A DNA stretch of 64,000 nucleotides, taken from NCBI GenBank assembly GCA_018066805.1, contig JAGPVX010000038.1:1-64000 (forward strand), given 5' to 3'. The translations under genes were made by a program, and so were the position numbers. The stretch is from Paraperlucidibaca sp. (GTDB taxonomy: Bacteria > Pseudomonadota > Gammaproteobacteria > Pseudomonadales > Moraxellaceae). Under the pieces are notes generated by a model. It ran no database searches, was not told the origin of the DNA, and saw nothing but the letters and a program-made list of their open reading frames with translations. Numbering within the stretch: the first letter of the stretch is position 1; each line of letters starts with the position of its first letter. This document shows positions 32,176 to 40,904 of this stretch, piece by piece.

Positions 32176-33078
32176 TTAAGTCACTGCCACGCTGATCATT
32201 CTGTCTAAAAGCAGGCCGCCAAATACACCCAACAAATAGACAATCGAGAATCCGAATGTCTTCATCGCCTGCCCTTCTTTGTCGTGATAACGCAGGCGCC
32301 AGGCCTCTCGCATAAAGCCAAGTCCGAAGACAATGGCCATCACTAGATATACCGGCCCCATCATGCCGATCAAATATGGCAGCAAGCTCACCAATAATAA
32401 AAGAATGGTGTAATACCAAACTAGCGACTTAGTCAGCTCGATGCCGTGCGTCACTGGCAGCATGGGAATGCCCGCATTGGCATATTCGTCGCGACGATGA
32501 ATAGCCAACGCCCAAAAATGTGGCGGCGTCCAAACAAAGATCAATAACACTAATAGCCATGCTTCGGCCGACATCTGCCCCGTGACTGCGGCCCAACCTA
32601 GCAACGGAGGCAGTGCGCCTGACAAACCACCAATGACAATATTTTGCGGCGATGCGTGCTTTAGATAGCGCGTATATATGCCGGCATAGCCAACCATGCC
32701 AAGCGCGGTTAGCCATGCGGTTAGCGGGTTTACCCAAACTGTTAGCAAAATCATCGATGCGGCAGCCAAAAATCCAGCCCAGGTCAAAGCCATCGTGGCA
32801 GTGACGCGCCCTTTCACTAAAGGGCGACTCTGGGTGCGCGCCATCATGGCGTCGTATTGCTGGTCAGCAAACTGGTTGATCACGGCAGCAGACGCCATGC
32901 CAGCCCAAAGACCAATAATCGCCGCTGTATATTGCCAAGCGCTCAACCACTCATGCGGCGCCAACACCATGCCAACTACGGCTGTGACCATCAGCATGGC
33001 GACCACGCGAGGTTTGGTTAAGGCCCAAAAATCGCGCCAGCTAGGGCGCATTGCCATTTCGGCGATATGAGTTGTCAT
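32176..33078 (-). CDS. cyoE: protoheme IX farnesyltransferase (heme O synthase)
   Basis: This UbiA-family membrane enzyme attaches a farnesyl group to heme B to make heme O, the precursor of heme A. The ATG at 33078 follows a perfect AGGAGG and gives 300 residues, beginning MTTHIAEMAMRPSWRDFWALTKPR. The first Asp-rich motif NQFADQQYDAMMARTQSRPL is present and there are about nine hydrophobic segments. It overlaps ctaA by four bases (ATGA). ctaB is the equivalent name in oxidase clusters. No sco gene follows it. Confidence 0.96.
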   Translation of the reverse strand: MTTHIAEMAMRPSWRDFWALTKPRVVAMLMVTAVVGMVLAPHEWLSAWQYTAAIIGLWAGMASAAVINQFADQQYDAMMARTQSRPLVKGRVTATMALTWAGFLAAASMILLTVWVNPLTAWLTALGMVGYAGIYTRYLKHASPQNIVIGGLSGALPPLLGWAAVTGQMSAEAWLLVLLIFVWTPPHFWALAIHRRDEYANAGIPMLPVTHGIELTKSLVWYYTILLLLVSLLPYLIGMMGPVYLVMAIVFGLGFMREAWRLRYHDKEGQAMKTFGFSIVYLLGVFGGLLLDRMISVAVT

Positions 33079-34106
33079 GAGTAGCCTCCTAATCGTTTTT
33101 CGCGATGAATGGCATAGGCTAATGCCACCAGTAATTGCAGCAATATTGCCGCCCAAACGTTATGCGCAACTGCATTCCAGAGTGGCAGCCCAGCAACCAC
33201 ATTGACTATGCCTAAGCTAATTTGCACAAAGAGCCCAGCCCCAAGCAGCAGCGCAAAAAAGCGGTAGCGCGTGGCATGGGTGCGACGTATGAGCAAGACT
33301 ATCAGGCCAATTAATAGCGCCGTAATAGCGATAGCACCGATCCGATGAGTCGCATGAATGGTGATTTTTTCGGCAGGGCCCAAGTGTGGCGCAAACTCAT
33401 ACGACTGATCATCATTATGAAACAGCTTAAAAGCCTCGGCTGGTGACCAAGCCTGCTGCCAACCCGTCTGGCAGATGGGCAGTTTGGTACAAACGGTGGC
33501 GGCATAATTTGACGCCGTCCATCCACCTAATGCTATTTGGCAGACTAGCAATGCAATGGCTATGCCCACCCATGAACCAAGTCGCGATGCACCTCGATCG
33601 CCTGTGGGACGAAAGGCGCCACGCACTCGCAACAGCAGCCAAAATAAGCCCGTCAATGTTGAAAAACCCAAGAGCAAATGCGCTGTGACTACGGGCGGAT
33701 AAAGCTTTTCTGTGACGGTCAACGCGCCAAAAGCACCTTGCACGCAAACCAAAACTAATAGCGCTAGAGCATGCCGCCAGGGCATCGCGTCTTCTTCCCG
33801 ACGACGCCAGCAATATGCCGCCAGCAACAAAATAACGAGGCCAATGCTGCTAGCAAAATACCGGTGAATAGTTTCCGGCCATGCCTTTGCCGGCTCCACC
33901 ACGCTGCCCGGATAAAGCGCCTCAGCTCGCGCCAAGCTTTCCGGTGTTGATGGCACCGTTAAATGGCCGTAGCACGTTGGCCAATCGGGGCAGCCCAATC
34001 CAGCATCACGCAGACGAGTCCATGCCCCGAGCATGATGACGATGAGTGTGAGCACCACAGCAAATTGAATGCCGCGATATAGGCGTGGGTAGCGGACCTT
34101 AACCAA
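33075..34106 (-). CDS. ctaA: heme A synthase CtaA
   Basis: CtaA oxidises heme O to heme A in the inner membrane for the aa3-type oxidase. The 343-residue protein has eight hydrophobic segments and the type-2 CtaA motifs GAWTRLRDAGLGCPDWP, WPETIHRYFAS (heme-ligand histidine) and HATHRIGAIAI. It starts with TTG at 34106, preceded by AAAGG; the next methionine is inside a membrane helix, so no ATG start fits. It overlaps the stop of the upstream small gene by eight bases. Confidence 0.95.
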   Translation of the reverse strand: MVKVRYPRLYRGIQFAVVLTLIVIMLGAWTRLRDAGLGCPDWPTCYGHLTVPSTPESLARAEALYPGSVVEPAKAWPETIHRYFASSIGLVILLLAAYCWRRREEDAMPWRHALALLVLVCVQGAFGALTVTEKLYPPVVTAHLLLGFSTLTGLFWLLLRVRGAFRPTGDRGASRLGSWVGIAIALLVCQIALGGWTASNYAATVCTKLPICQTGWQQAWSPAEAFKLFHNDDQSYEFAPHLGPAEKITIHATHRIGAIAITALLIGLIVLLIRRTHATRYRFFALLLGAGLFVQISLGIVNVVAGLPLWNAVAHNVWAAILLQLLVALAYAIHREKRLGGYS

Positions 34107-34692
34107 TGCGAGATGCCTTTAAGAGTTTTAATAGGTCATCGAGTAGCTCTTGCGCGCGTAAAATTGCTGAGGCTTCTTCGCTTGGGATAGCGTAGCGCAA
34201 CATCATCCAGCCCATAGGATCCATGATGTACCAACTGTCTTGAGTTAGCGCAGACCCACTCACTGTTGGCGTCACCCATTGCACAAAATCGGCGTTGCTT
34301 AACGACTCAGGCAACCATTCTGGCAAGGCTTTCTGACCTTCAGCGGCAACTAGTAAAATGCCCATTCGCTCGCGTTCGCGACCTATGCTTTCATGCATTC
34401 TTGGCAATGCCTGAATGCTCTGCTGACAAGCGGCATTACAGCTTTCAGGCAAGGCATACACCACCCACCAGCGCGCATCGAGTGCAGGCGCATCGGCATT
34501 GTTGGTCTGCCAGCCATAGTTTGAACTGGCCAATGGCGGATTGATTAGCTCGCCTTTATTGGTCTGCCCACCACGAAACCAACTGCCGTCATAGGCTAAC
34601 TGACCGACAATAATTGGCACAATAAAGGTGGCCAAAAAACCCAATAGCAACCAGCGATTTCGTCTCGCTACTGGCTTTTTTTGCTTACTCAT
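34099..34692 (-). CDS. membrane-anchored protein of the oxidase cluster with a CxxxC motif
   Basis: A 197-residue protein with one N-terminal membrane helix (about residues 14-33) and a periplasmic domain. Proteins of this kind sit between surf1 and ctaA in Pseudomonas-type oxidase clusters. Residues 85-89 read CNAAC, a CxxxC spacing like that of Sco copper chaperones, in the context WWVVYALPESCNAACQQS. That hints at a thioredoxin-like fold and a copper or thiol role in oxidase assembly, but this is inference. The ATG at 34692 follows AGGAAG. It overlaps both neighbours. Confidence 0.8.
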   Translation of the reverse strand: MSKQKKPVARRNRWLLLGFLATFIVPIIVGQLAYDGSWFRGGQTNKGELINPPLASSNYGWQTNNADAPALDARWWVVYALPESCNAACQQSIQALPRMHESIGRERERMGILLVAAEGQKALPEWLPESLSNADFVQWVTPTVSGSALTQDSWYIMDPMGWMMLRYAIPSEEASAILRAQELLDDLLKLLKASRIG

Positions 34693-35414
34693 ACGCTTCC
34701 TAATCCTTTGCGCCAAAAGGCATACCAACAGCCACACCACGCCATTGCCAACGCTAACCATTGAAAGGCATAAGCACGATGACGATCTGGCCCAAATTGT
34801 TGCTTCTCTGTCGGCGACCAATCGCGCAAGTACGCACCTGGCACGGAAGCATCAAGCCTGAGGACCCATGGCACAATATTCACCTGCCAACGTGCCGCCC
34901 ATGCTTCAGGCTCAATGCGCCCTACTCGCCAGACATTATTAAATAACTCAGGGCCGCCCAAGGTGATGAATGCCGATGGTTGGTGCACGACACCGAAGAT
35001 CTCACCATTGATCGGCAAGCTTACTGGCAGAGCTGGACCACCATTTCGGTCGTTTGGCACCCAACCTAAATTGACAAAAACCGAGGACTGACTCGCCTCA
35101 GGCTTAAAAAGCACCAATAGCTCAACGCCCGCGCGGCCAGCTCGCGGCTGATTATCTAAAGCAATTTTATACTCTGGCAAAAAACGCCCAGTAATTCGCA
35201 CTGGGTGGTTCACCATTGCATCTACCGAGGCACGCGTTTGCGACCAAGCAAGCTCTGCAGACTGACTGCCCTGAACTTGCTGCGCTAACCACACGGCTTT
35301 CTCTTCGCCTCGTTGATACTGCCAAAATGCTAAAGACAATAAGATGCCTGCAACACTAACAAGCAAAATCCAAGCCCATAGCGATGGTGGTTGCGGCGAC
35401 GCAACTACAGACAA
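34689..35414 (-). CDS. SURF1-family oxidase assembly protein
   Basis: SURF1 proteins assist heme A insertion into cytochrome c oxidase subunit I. The 241-residue protein has a membrane helix near each end (about 11-29 and 216-235) and the family elements FWQYQRGEEK, the RITGRFLPEYKIALDNQ strand and VFVNLGWVPNDRN. The start is TTG at 35414 with a GAGGAG site eight bases upstream; there is no ATG nearby. The gene is divergent from the DUF2909 gene and overlaps the next gene by four bases. Confidence 0.93.
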   Translation of the reverse strand: MSVVASPQPPSLWAWILLVSVAGILLSLAFWQYQRGEEKAVWLAQQVQGSQSAELAWSQTRASVDAMVNHPVRITGRFLPEYKIALDNQPRAGRAGVELLVLFKPEASQSSVFVNLGWVPNDRNGGPALPVSLPINGEIFGVVHQPSAFITLGGPELFNNVWRVGRIEPEAWAARWQVNIVPWVLRLDASVPGAYLRDWSPTEKQQFGPDRHRAYAFQWLALAMAWCGCWYAFWRKGLGSV

Positions 35415-35462
35415 AGTATGAACTCCTCGTATACTGCAAGCCTCATTACGCGGAGTAGATTC

Positions 35463-35669
35463 ATGCTGACCAAAATTATTCTTCTCATCGCTTTAGGCTT
35501 AGTGGTTTGGCAACTTGCCTTGGCGCTACGCGCACTCTCACGCGGCCAAGCTAGCGACCCCAAGCGCTTACTAGAAGCGCTGAAACGCCGCGTTATTCTG
35601 TCCATTATTATTGTCGTTGCGTTATTTGTGCTTGGCACTCTGGGCTACATCACGCCACATGCCATATAA
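35463..35669 (+). CDS. DUF2909 small twin-transmembrane protein
   Basis: A 68-residue protein with two membrane segments (about residues 4-21 and 44-62) separated by a basic polar stretch RGQASDPKRLLEALKRR. It matches the DUF2909 family, which is regularly found inside cytochrome oxidase clusters of gammaproteobacteria. It is the only plus-strand gene between 27.4 and 40.4 kb, divergent from surf1 and convergent with coxC. Its ATG at 35463 was chosen because an earlier in-frame start would run through the surf1 leader. Confidence 0.85.
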   Translation: MLTKIILLIALGLVVWQLALALRALSRGQASDPKRLLEALKRRVILSIIIVVALFVLGTLGYITPHAI

Positions 35670-35674
35670 GCACT

Positions 35675-35699
35675 GGCTCCTCGCCTAATGCGAGGCGCC
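35675..35699. terminator. hairpin between convergent genes
   Basis: CCTCGC-CTAAT-GCGAGG, extended past one mismatch by GGC/GCC, lies between the DUF2909 gene and coxC. It has no T run on either side, so it may be a weak terminator or simply a stable 3' hairpin. Confidence 0.4.
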
Positions 35700-35709
35700 A
35701 AGACCATCC

Positions 35710-36627
35710 TTACAGCCAATACACCACAATAAAGAGGAATAGCCACACCACATCAACAAAGTGCCAATACCAGGCTGTGGCTTCAAAAGCGAAATGGTTA
35801 TCTGGAGTCAAGTGTCCTTTGATTGAGCGTATGGTCATCACAATGAGCATGATGGTGCCGATAGTCACGTGTAAGCCGTGAAAGCCCGTGAGCATAAAGA
35901 AGGTAGAGCCATAAATGCCCGACTCCATTGTCAGCCCTAGCTCCGTATAGGCATGATGATATTCATAGACCTGACAGACTAGAAAGATTATGCCGAGCGC
36001 GGCGGTAATGGCGAGATAGCCAACCTGACGCGCGCGATTACCTTCGAGTAGTGCGTGATGCGCAACGGTTAGCGTTACGGAAGAAGTGAGTAGAATTACG
36101 GTGTTTAAAAATGGGAGACCCCACGGCCCCATAGCTGTCGTGGTTTGACCACTAGGCATAGTAATTAGTGGCCATAGCGCCTGAAACTGCGGCCATAGTA
36201 CCTCATGCGTCATCACTCCTTTGCCTTCGCCTGCTAGCCACGGCACGCTGAGTGTGCGGGCGTAAAACAGAGCACCAAAAAAAGCCGCGAAAAACATAAC
36301 TTCAGAGAAAATAAACCACGTCATACCTTGGCGATAAGAGCGATCCATTTGCAGTGAATTTTGATTACCTAAGCTTTCGCGCACCGTGTCGCGAAACCAG
36401 TAATACATCATGCCAAATACGCCTAGCAGTCCCAGCGGGAATAAGAAGTTAAATGTTCCTTCATTCGCCACCAAGCCCGAGCCGCCTTTACTCTGAATCA
36501 AGTTGCCCGCACCAATCACTAAAATAAACAGAACAAATGACCCAACAATAGGCCAAGGGCTGCTAGCTGGCACAAAATACTGTTCTGGTCTTTGCCCAGC
36601 AGGGCTCTCTTGTGGCGATGTACTCAT
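35710..36627 (-). CDS. coxC: cytochrome c oxidase subunit III
   Basis: Subunit III of the aa3-type oxidase, an inner-membrane protein that stabilises the active site of subunit I. The 305 residues include seven hydrophobic segments and the conserved RQGMTWFIFSEVMFFAAFF, GSTFFMLTGFHGLHVTIG and the C-terminal AWYWHFVDVVWLFLF motif. It follows ctaG by about 52 bases. ctaE is a synonym. Confidence 0.97.
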   Translation of the reverse strand: MSTSPQESPAGQRPEQYFVPASSPWPIVGSFVLFILVIGAGNLIQSKGGSGLVANEGTFNFLFPLGLLGVFGMMYYWFRDTVRESLGNQNSLQMDRSYRQGMTWFIFSEVMFFAAFFGALFYARTLSVPWLAGEGKGVMTHEVLWPQFQALWPLITMPSGQTTTAMGPWGLPFLNTVILLTSSVTLTVAHHALLEGNRARQVGYLAITAALGIIFLVCQVYEYHHAYTELGLTMESGIYGSTFFMLTGFHGLHVTIGTIMLIVMTIRSIKGHLTPDNHFAFEATAWYWHFVDVVWLFLFIVVYWL

Positions 36628-36679
36628 GTGTCACTCCTTTTACGAATACCCTCTGCGGGGTAAGGCTCTCAGCATGTTC

Positions 36680-37213
36680 TTATAAGGTTTTATCTGAATG
36701 ACGATAAAAGCGATACGCCAAGGTGATGGTTTTAACGCTTTTAGGTAAGTCTGGATCAATGTAAAACACTACTGGCATTGCCACAGTTTGCCCGGCAGCC
36801 AAAGTTTGTTCTTGAAAACAAAAACACTCTGTTTTCTTTAAGTGGCTTGCACCTAGAGCTGGGGATATTGATGGAATGGCGCGACCAGTAACCGCCGTTC
36901 GCGCATTGTTAACAACATCAAAGCTGACTGTATTAATCTGACCAGGGTGTACTTCAATGGCATTTTTCTCACTCTTAAATTGCCAAGGCAGCCCAGCATC
37001 AACTGAGGTTAAAAACTCCACAGTAATGGTGCGATTTAAGTCGACTACTTCGCTCGCCACTGCAGCTGTCGTATTGGGCTTTCCATTAAGTCCTGTCAGC
37101 TCACAAAACGCGTCATAAAGTGGTGGCATCAAAAACACGGCAAACACAAACATGCCAACCACACTCAACAGTAGCAGGCGCAACTGTCGTTTCTGTGGGC
37201 TGGGCATGGTCAT
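36680..37213 (-). CDS. ctaG: cytochrome c oxidase assembly factor CtaG (Cox11)
   Basis: CtaG delivers copper to the CuB centre of subunit I. The 177-residue protein has one N-terminal membrane helix (about 11-29) and a periplasmic domain with the copper-binding CFCF motif at residues 130-133 in KKTECFCFQEQ, plus MPVVFYIDPDLP near the C-terminus. It lies between coxA and coxC, the usual place. Confidence 0.97.
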   Translation of the reverse strand: MTMPSPQKRQLRLLLLSVVGMFVFAVFLMPPLYDAFCELTGLNGKPNTTAAVASEVVDLNRTITVEFLTSVDAGLPWQFKSEKNAIEVHPGQINTVSFDVVNNARTAVTGRAIPSISPALGASHLKKTECFCFQEQTLAAGQTVAMPVVFYIDPDLPKSVKTITLAYRFYRHSDKTL

Positions 37214-37225
37214 GTTATCTAGCGC

Positions 37226-38827
37226 TTACTTAATGATCGGTGGCGTTTCAAAGGTGTGATATGGCGCTGGGCTGGGCAGTGTCCACTCCAAGCCTTCTTG
37301 CGCTTCCCATGGGTTTGCGCTGGCTTTCGGTTGACGCTTGATAGTTAACAGCACGGCAATAAAGAAGAGCTGGCTGGCACCAAACCAGAAGCCGCCAATG
37401 GAGATCCAGAAGTTCAAATCGGCAAACTGCATGGAGTAGTCGGCATAACGGCGCGGCATGCCGGCGAGGCCAACAAAGTGCATGGGGAAGAACAGCAGGT
37501 TCACCGACAGCAGAGAGCTCCAAAAGTGCAGCTTGGCCAGTGTCGTGTTGAACATATGGCCGGACCATTTAGGCAGCCAATAATAGGCACCAGCAAAGAT
37601 TGCAAACAATGAGCCAGTAACCAGCACATAGTGAAAGTGAGCGACGACGAAGTAAGTATCTTGATACTGATAATCCGCTGGGGTGATTGCCAACATCAGA
37701 CCGGAGAAACCACCAATGGTGAACAAAACCACGAAAGCCAACGCAAACAGCATTGGCACTTCAAAGGTCATCGAGCCCTTCCACATAGTGGCGACCCAGT
37801 TAAACACTTTCACGCCTGTGGGCACCGAAATCAGCATGGTCATGTACATATAGAACAATGACCCAGCGAGCGGCAAACCGGTGGTGAACATGTGATGCGC
37901 CCAGACCACAAACGATAGCAACGCAATCGAAGCAGTGGCATAGACCATTGATGGGTAACCAAACAGCGGCTTACGCGCAAATACTGGAATGATCGCCGAG
38001 ATAATGCCGAACGACGGCAAAATCATGATGTAGACCTCGGGATGCCCGAAGAACCAGAAAATATGCTGAAACATGACAGGGTCGCCGCCACCAGCAGCAT
38101 CAAAGAAGCTGGTGCCAAAGTGTCGGTCGGTAAGCATCATGGTCACCGCGCCCGCCAGCACCGGCATCACCGCGATCAGCAAAAATGCGGTGATCAGCCA
38201 AGTCCAAACAAACAATGGCATTTTCATCATGGTCATGCCGGGGGCACGCAGGTTGAAAATGGTCACGACCACATTGATGGCGCCGAGGATCGACGAAATA
38301 CCCATCAGGTGGACAGAAAAAATGAAGAAGTCTGTACTTGCCGGGCCATACGTGGTCGACAACGGGGCGTAGAAAGTCCAGCCAAAGTTGGGCGCAGAGC
38401 CATAACCAAGGATGGACATAATCACCGAGCCGATAAGGATAGCGAACGCAAACGGCAGCAGCCAGAATGAGAAGTTATTGAGTCGTGGTAGCGCCATATC
38501 GGGCGCACCAATCATCATCGGCACCATCCAGTTTGCGAAGCCGGTAAACGCCGGCATGATGGCACCAAATACCATTAGCAAGCCGTGCACAGTAGTCATC
38601 TGATTAAAGAAGTCAGGCTGCACCAGCTGCATGCCGGGATACATCAGCTCGGCACGAATCACCATCGCTGCCAAGCCGCCGCAGAGCAGCATTAAGAGCG
38701 CGAACACCAAATACATGGTGCCGATATCTTTGTGGTTAGTCGTCGTAAACATACGCAGCAAGAACGGCTTCAGCTGAGGGTGATGCGCATCGGCGGCGTG
38801 CGTCATGGATGCTTGATTCGTACTCAT
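37226..38827 (-). CDS. coxA: cytochrome c oxidase subunit I
   Basis: The catalytic subunit of the heme-copper oxidase, with 12 membrane segments in 533 residues. The CuB/heme a3 region WFFGHPEVYIMILPSFGI contains the D-channel glutamate (GHPEVY), which places it in the A1 family. Heme ligands are in MTTVHGLLMVFG and VAHFHYVLV, and SVPTGVKVFNW carries the K-channel lysine. Its start overlaps the coxB stop as ATGA. ctaD is a synonym. Confidence 0.98.
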   Translation of the reverse strand: MSTNQASMTHAADAHHPQLKPFLLRMFTTTNHKDIGTMYLVFALLMLLCGGLAAMVIRAELMYPGMQLVQPDFFNQMTTVHGLLMVFGAIMPAFTGFANWMVPMMIGAPDMALPRLNNFSFWLLPFAFAILIGSVIMSILGYGSAPNFGWTFYAPLSTTYGPASTDFFIFSVHLMGISSILGAINVVVTIFNLRAPGMTMMKMPLFVWTWLITAFLLIAVMPVLAGAVTMMLTDRHFGTSFFDAAGGGDPVMFQHIFWFFGHPEVYIMILPSFGIISAIIPVFARKPLFGYPSMVYATASIALLSFVVWAHHMFTTGLPLAGSLFYMYMTMLISVPTGVKVFNWVATMWKGSMTFEVPMLFALAFVVLFTIGGFSGLMLAITPADYQYQDTYFVVAHFHYVLVTGSLFAIFAGAYYWLPKWSGHMFNTTLAKLHFWSSLLSVNLLFFPMHFVGLAGMPRRYADYSMQFADLNFWISIGGFWFGASQLFFIAVLLTIKRQPKASANPWEAQEGLEWTLPSPAPYHTFETPPIIK

Positions 38828-40005
38828 TTCGCAAACTCCAAGGGCTGGATTAGGTCGCCGGTGTCATTACCCCAAGCGTTGCGCTCATACGTTGTAACGG
38901 CAGCTAGCTCACGAGCCGTGAGTAAGCCGCTCCATGCCGGCATGGCATTTTTGCCGTGCAAAATAATATTAATATGGTCTTCAAGGTGCGCTTTTTCGGT
39001 AGCCATTTTGCTGCCCTTCAACGCAGGGAACATCGGCGGCAAGCCTGTGCCATTTGCTTGGTGGCAAGCAGCACACCGCGCAAGATAAACAGCCTCACCC
39101 TCTTTCACAGCCGCATCTAATGAAGGGAATTGATAATCTACAGACGCTGCGGCGGCCTTGGCCTCTTCAACCGAGGCCACTTTCGCCTCAGCTAGCCATG
39201 CATTGAAATCAGCCTTGGATTTCGCCTCTACAACAATGGGCATAAAAGCGTGGTCTTTGCCGCACAGCTCAGCACAGCGACCGCGGTAAATCCCTTCTTT
39301 GCCCACAGGAACATCTGCCCACACTTCATTAATAAATCCCGGCACAGCATCGCGCTTGATAGCAAAATCTGGCACCCACCAAGCGTGAATAACATCGTCA
39401 GCCGTAATTAAAAAGCGGATCTTTTGCCCAGTTGGGATCACTAGAGGCTTATCAACCTCAATCAGGTAGTTTGGATGATTTTTAAAATCCGGAGTGTTGT
39501 TTAACCAGCCCTTACCTTGGCGCTCATACTGTTCACGAGGCGTGGAGAGGACGGAGAAAAAGCTAACGTTTACGTCTTTATCATCGTCGTAGGTTAGGTA
39601 CTCGTAGTTCCACTTCCATTGAGAGCCAGTCACTCGAACAGTCAATGTGGACTCACTGGTGTCGTACATCGCCACCAGTACTTTCGTTGCTGGCACCGCC
39701 ATCGCAATCAAAATAATAAAGGGCACAATGGTCCAGATTATTTCAACCGTGGTGCTTTCGTGAAAGTTGGCGGCCACAGCGCCTTTGGATTTACGGTGAT
39801 GCAGAATAGACCAAAACATGAGGCCAAAAACGAACAGGCCTATGGCAGCGCAAATATAGAAAATTGTTCGATGTAGGCCGTGAACCTGCTGGCTGATATC
39901 CGTCACGCCTGGGGTCATATCCCAGCTGGTGGATGCCATAAGCCATGGTGTAAAGAACAGTAACAGTGCAGCGCAAATAGTGCGCAAAAAGACAAATTTC
40001 CGCAT
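38824..40005 (-). CDS. coxB: cytochrome c oxidase subunit II with fused cytochrome c domain (caa3 type)
   Basis: The 393-residue protein begins at ATG 40005 with a signal peptide and two membrane helices (about 47-66 and 88-106). The CuA domain shows H207 and the cluster C244, E246, C248, H252 and M255 in GRCAELCGKDHAFM. After an Ala-rich linker comes a cytochrome c domain with CAACH at 311-315 and the probable distal methionine M355 in NAMPAW. It therefore accepts electrons through its own heme c. A start at 40095 would put a long unrelated leader before the signal peptide. It is the first gene of the oxidase operon. Confidence 0.97.
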   Translation of the reverse strand: MRKFVFLRTICAALLLFFTPWLMASTSWDMTPGVTDISQQVHGLHRTIFYICAAIGLFVFGLMFWSILHHRKSKGAVAANFHESTTVEIIWTIVPFIILIAMAVPATKVLVAMYDTSESTLTVRVTGSQWKWNYEYLTYDDDKDVNVSFFSVLSTPREQYERQGKGWLNNTPDFKNHPNYLIEVDKPLVIPTGQKIRFLITADDVIHAWWVPDFAIKRDAVPGFINEVWADVPVGKEGIYRGRCAELCGKDHAFMPIVVEAKSKADFNAWLAEAKVASVEEAKAAAASVDYQFPSLDAAVKEGEAVYLARCAACHQANGTGLPPMFPALKGSKMATEKAHLEDHINIILHGKNAMPAWSGLLTARELAAVTTYERNAWGNDTGDLIQPLEFAK

Positions 40006-40403
40006 GCAACGGACCCTCGTATGTGGTTCTACTCGAAACACTGATGGACTTATCCATTGCACTGGCTGGGTGACTGGCCGTTGCAACGTGCCCACCTCTT
40101 CTTATTCGAAGCCGAGAGTAAGACCATCGACGACGGGTGTCCAGTGAGTCACGAATTTTTCTTTGATTGCCGACCATCGTCGACTTGACAGTCGTGACCA
40201 ACCAGTCACAATAGCTGCCCACGCCACAGATTTCATCGTAATTTTATTGCCGGATAGAACTGCATTGGGTATTGTGCGGAATCTTATCGAACATCGTTTC
40301 TGCGACATTCGCCGACGATAGACGAATTTACAGGCTCACAGTTTCGACTTAGGCCTAGCTTTTACTGGCACAAACCTGCTGCCTACGACAAGGACATCGC
40401 AAT
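40006..40403. other. 398-base divergent intergenic region, coxB/aroQ
   Basis: No supported gene is present on either strand; short open frames here have no family resemblance. The region must hold the promoters of coxB (minus) and aroQ-accBC (plus). The best plus-strand candidate is listed separately. I found no convincing minus-strand -35/-10 pair for coxB. Confidence 0.7.
40185..40212 (+). promoter_or_regulatory. candidate promoter of aroQ-accBC
   Basis: A consensus TTGACA is followed after 16 bases by CACAAT (four of six matches to TATAAT). The twelve bases AGTCACAATAGC around the -10 also occur in the bioB promoter at 62 kb. The site is about 190 bases upstream of aroQ. Confidence 0.4.
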
Positions 40404-40856
40404 ATGTCAGCAATTTTAGTGCTGCATGGCCCCAATCTAAACTTACTCGGCAAGCGCGAGCCGGGCATTTATGGCGCCGACACGCTTGATGCGATTAACT
40501 CTCGCCTAAGCCAGCAAGCAGCTCATGCCGACGTCACGCTAGATTGCTTCCAAAGCAATCACGAAGGCGCGTTGATTGATCGCGTGCAACAGGCAGGTCT
40601 TGATGGCACACAGTTTATTATTATTAATCCCGCCGCCTTCACGCACACATCAGTGGCGCTTCGCGATGCATTATTAGCGGTCAACATCCCGTTTATAGAA
40701 GTGCATTTATCCAATGTGCACAGCCGCGAAAGCTTTCGCCACCACTCGTATTTATCAGATCGCGCCATCGGCGTGATCTGCGGTTTAGGGCCACTCGGCT
40801 ACGAGCTTGCCCTGAGCTATGCGTTGCGCCACCTGCGCCCCGCCACACCGCATTAA
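40404..40856 (+). CDS. aroQ: 3-dehydroquinate dehydratase, type II
   Basis: AroQ converts 3-dehydroquinate to 3-dehydroshikimate in the shikimate pathway. The 150-residue type II enzyme begins [21 protein letters not shown], which includes the catalytic Arg and Tyr, and has the [10 protein letters not shown] and [16 protein letters not shown] segments and the HLSNVHSRE region. aroQ upstream of accBC is a common gammaproteobacterial order; the gap to accB is 48 bases. Confidence 0.97.
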   Translation: MSAILVLHGPNLNLLGKREPGIYGADTLDAINSRLSQQAAHADVTLDCFQSNHEGALIDRVQQAGLDGTQFIIINPAAFTHTSVALRDALLAVNIPFIEVHLSNVHSRESFRHHSYLSDRAIGVICGLGPLGYELALSYALRHLRPATPH

Positions 40857-40904
40857 TTAAACTTACTCAGCCTTAGGCTAAGCACATATTTTAGGAGCTT
40901 TTAC

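Noticed and set aside
38042..38470. Plus-strand His-rich open frame inside coxA
   Set aside because: The histidines come from reading coxA backwards; no ribosome binding site and no conserved family pattern.
40161..40189. BirA box at the aroQ-accBC upstream region
   Set aside because: CTTGAC resembles one half-site, but no partner half-site lies 17 bases upstream.
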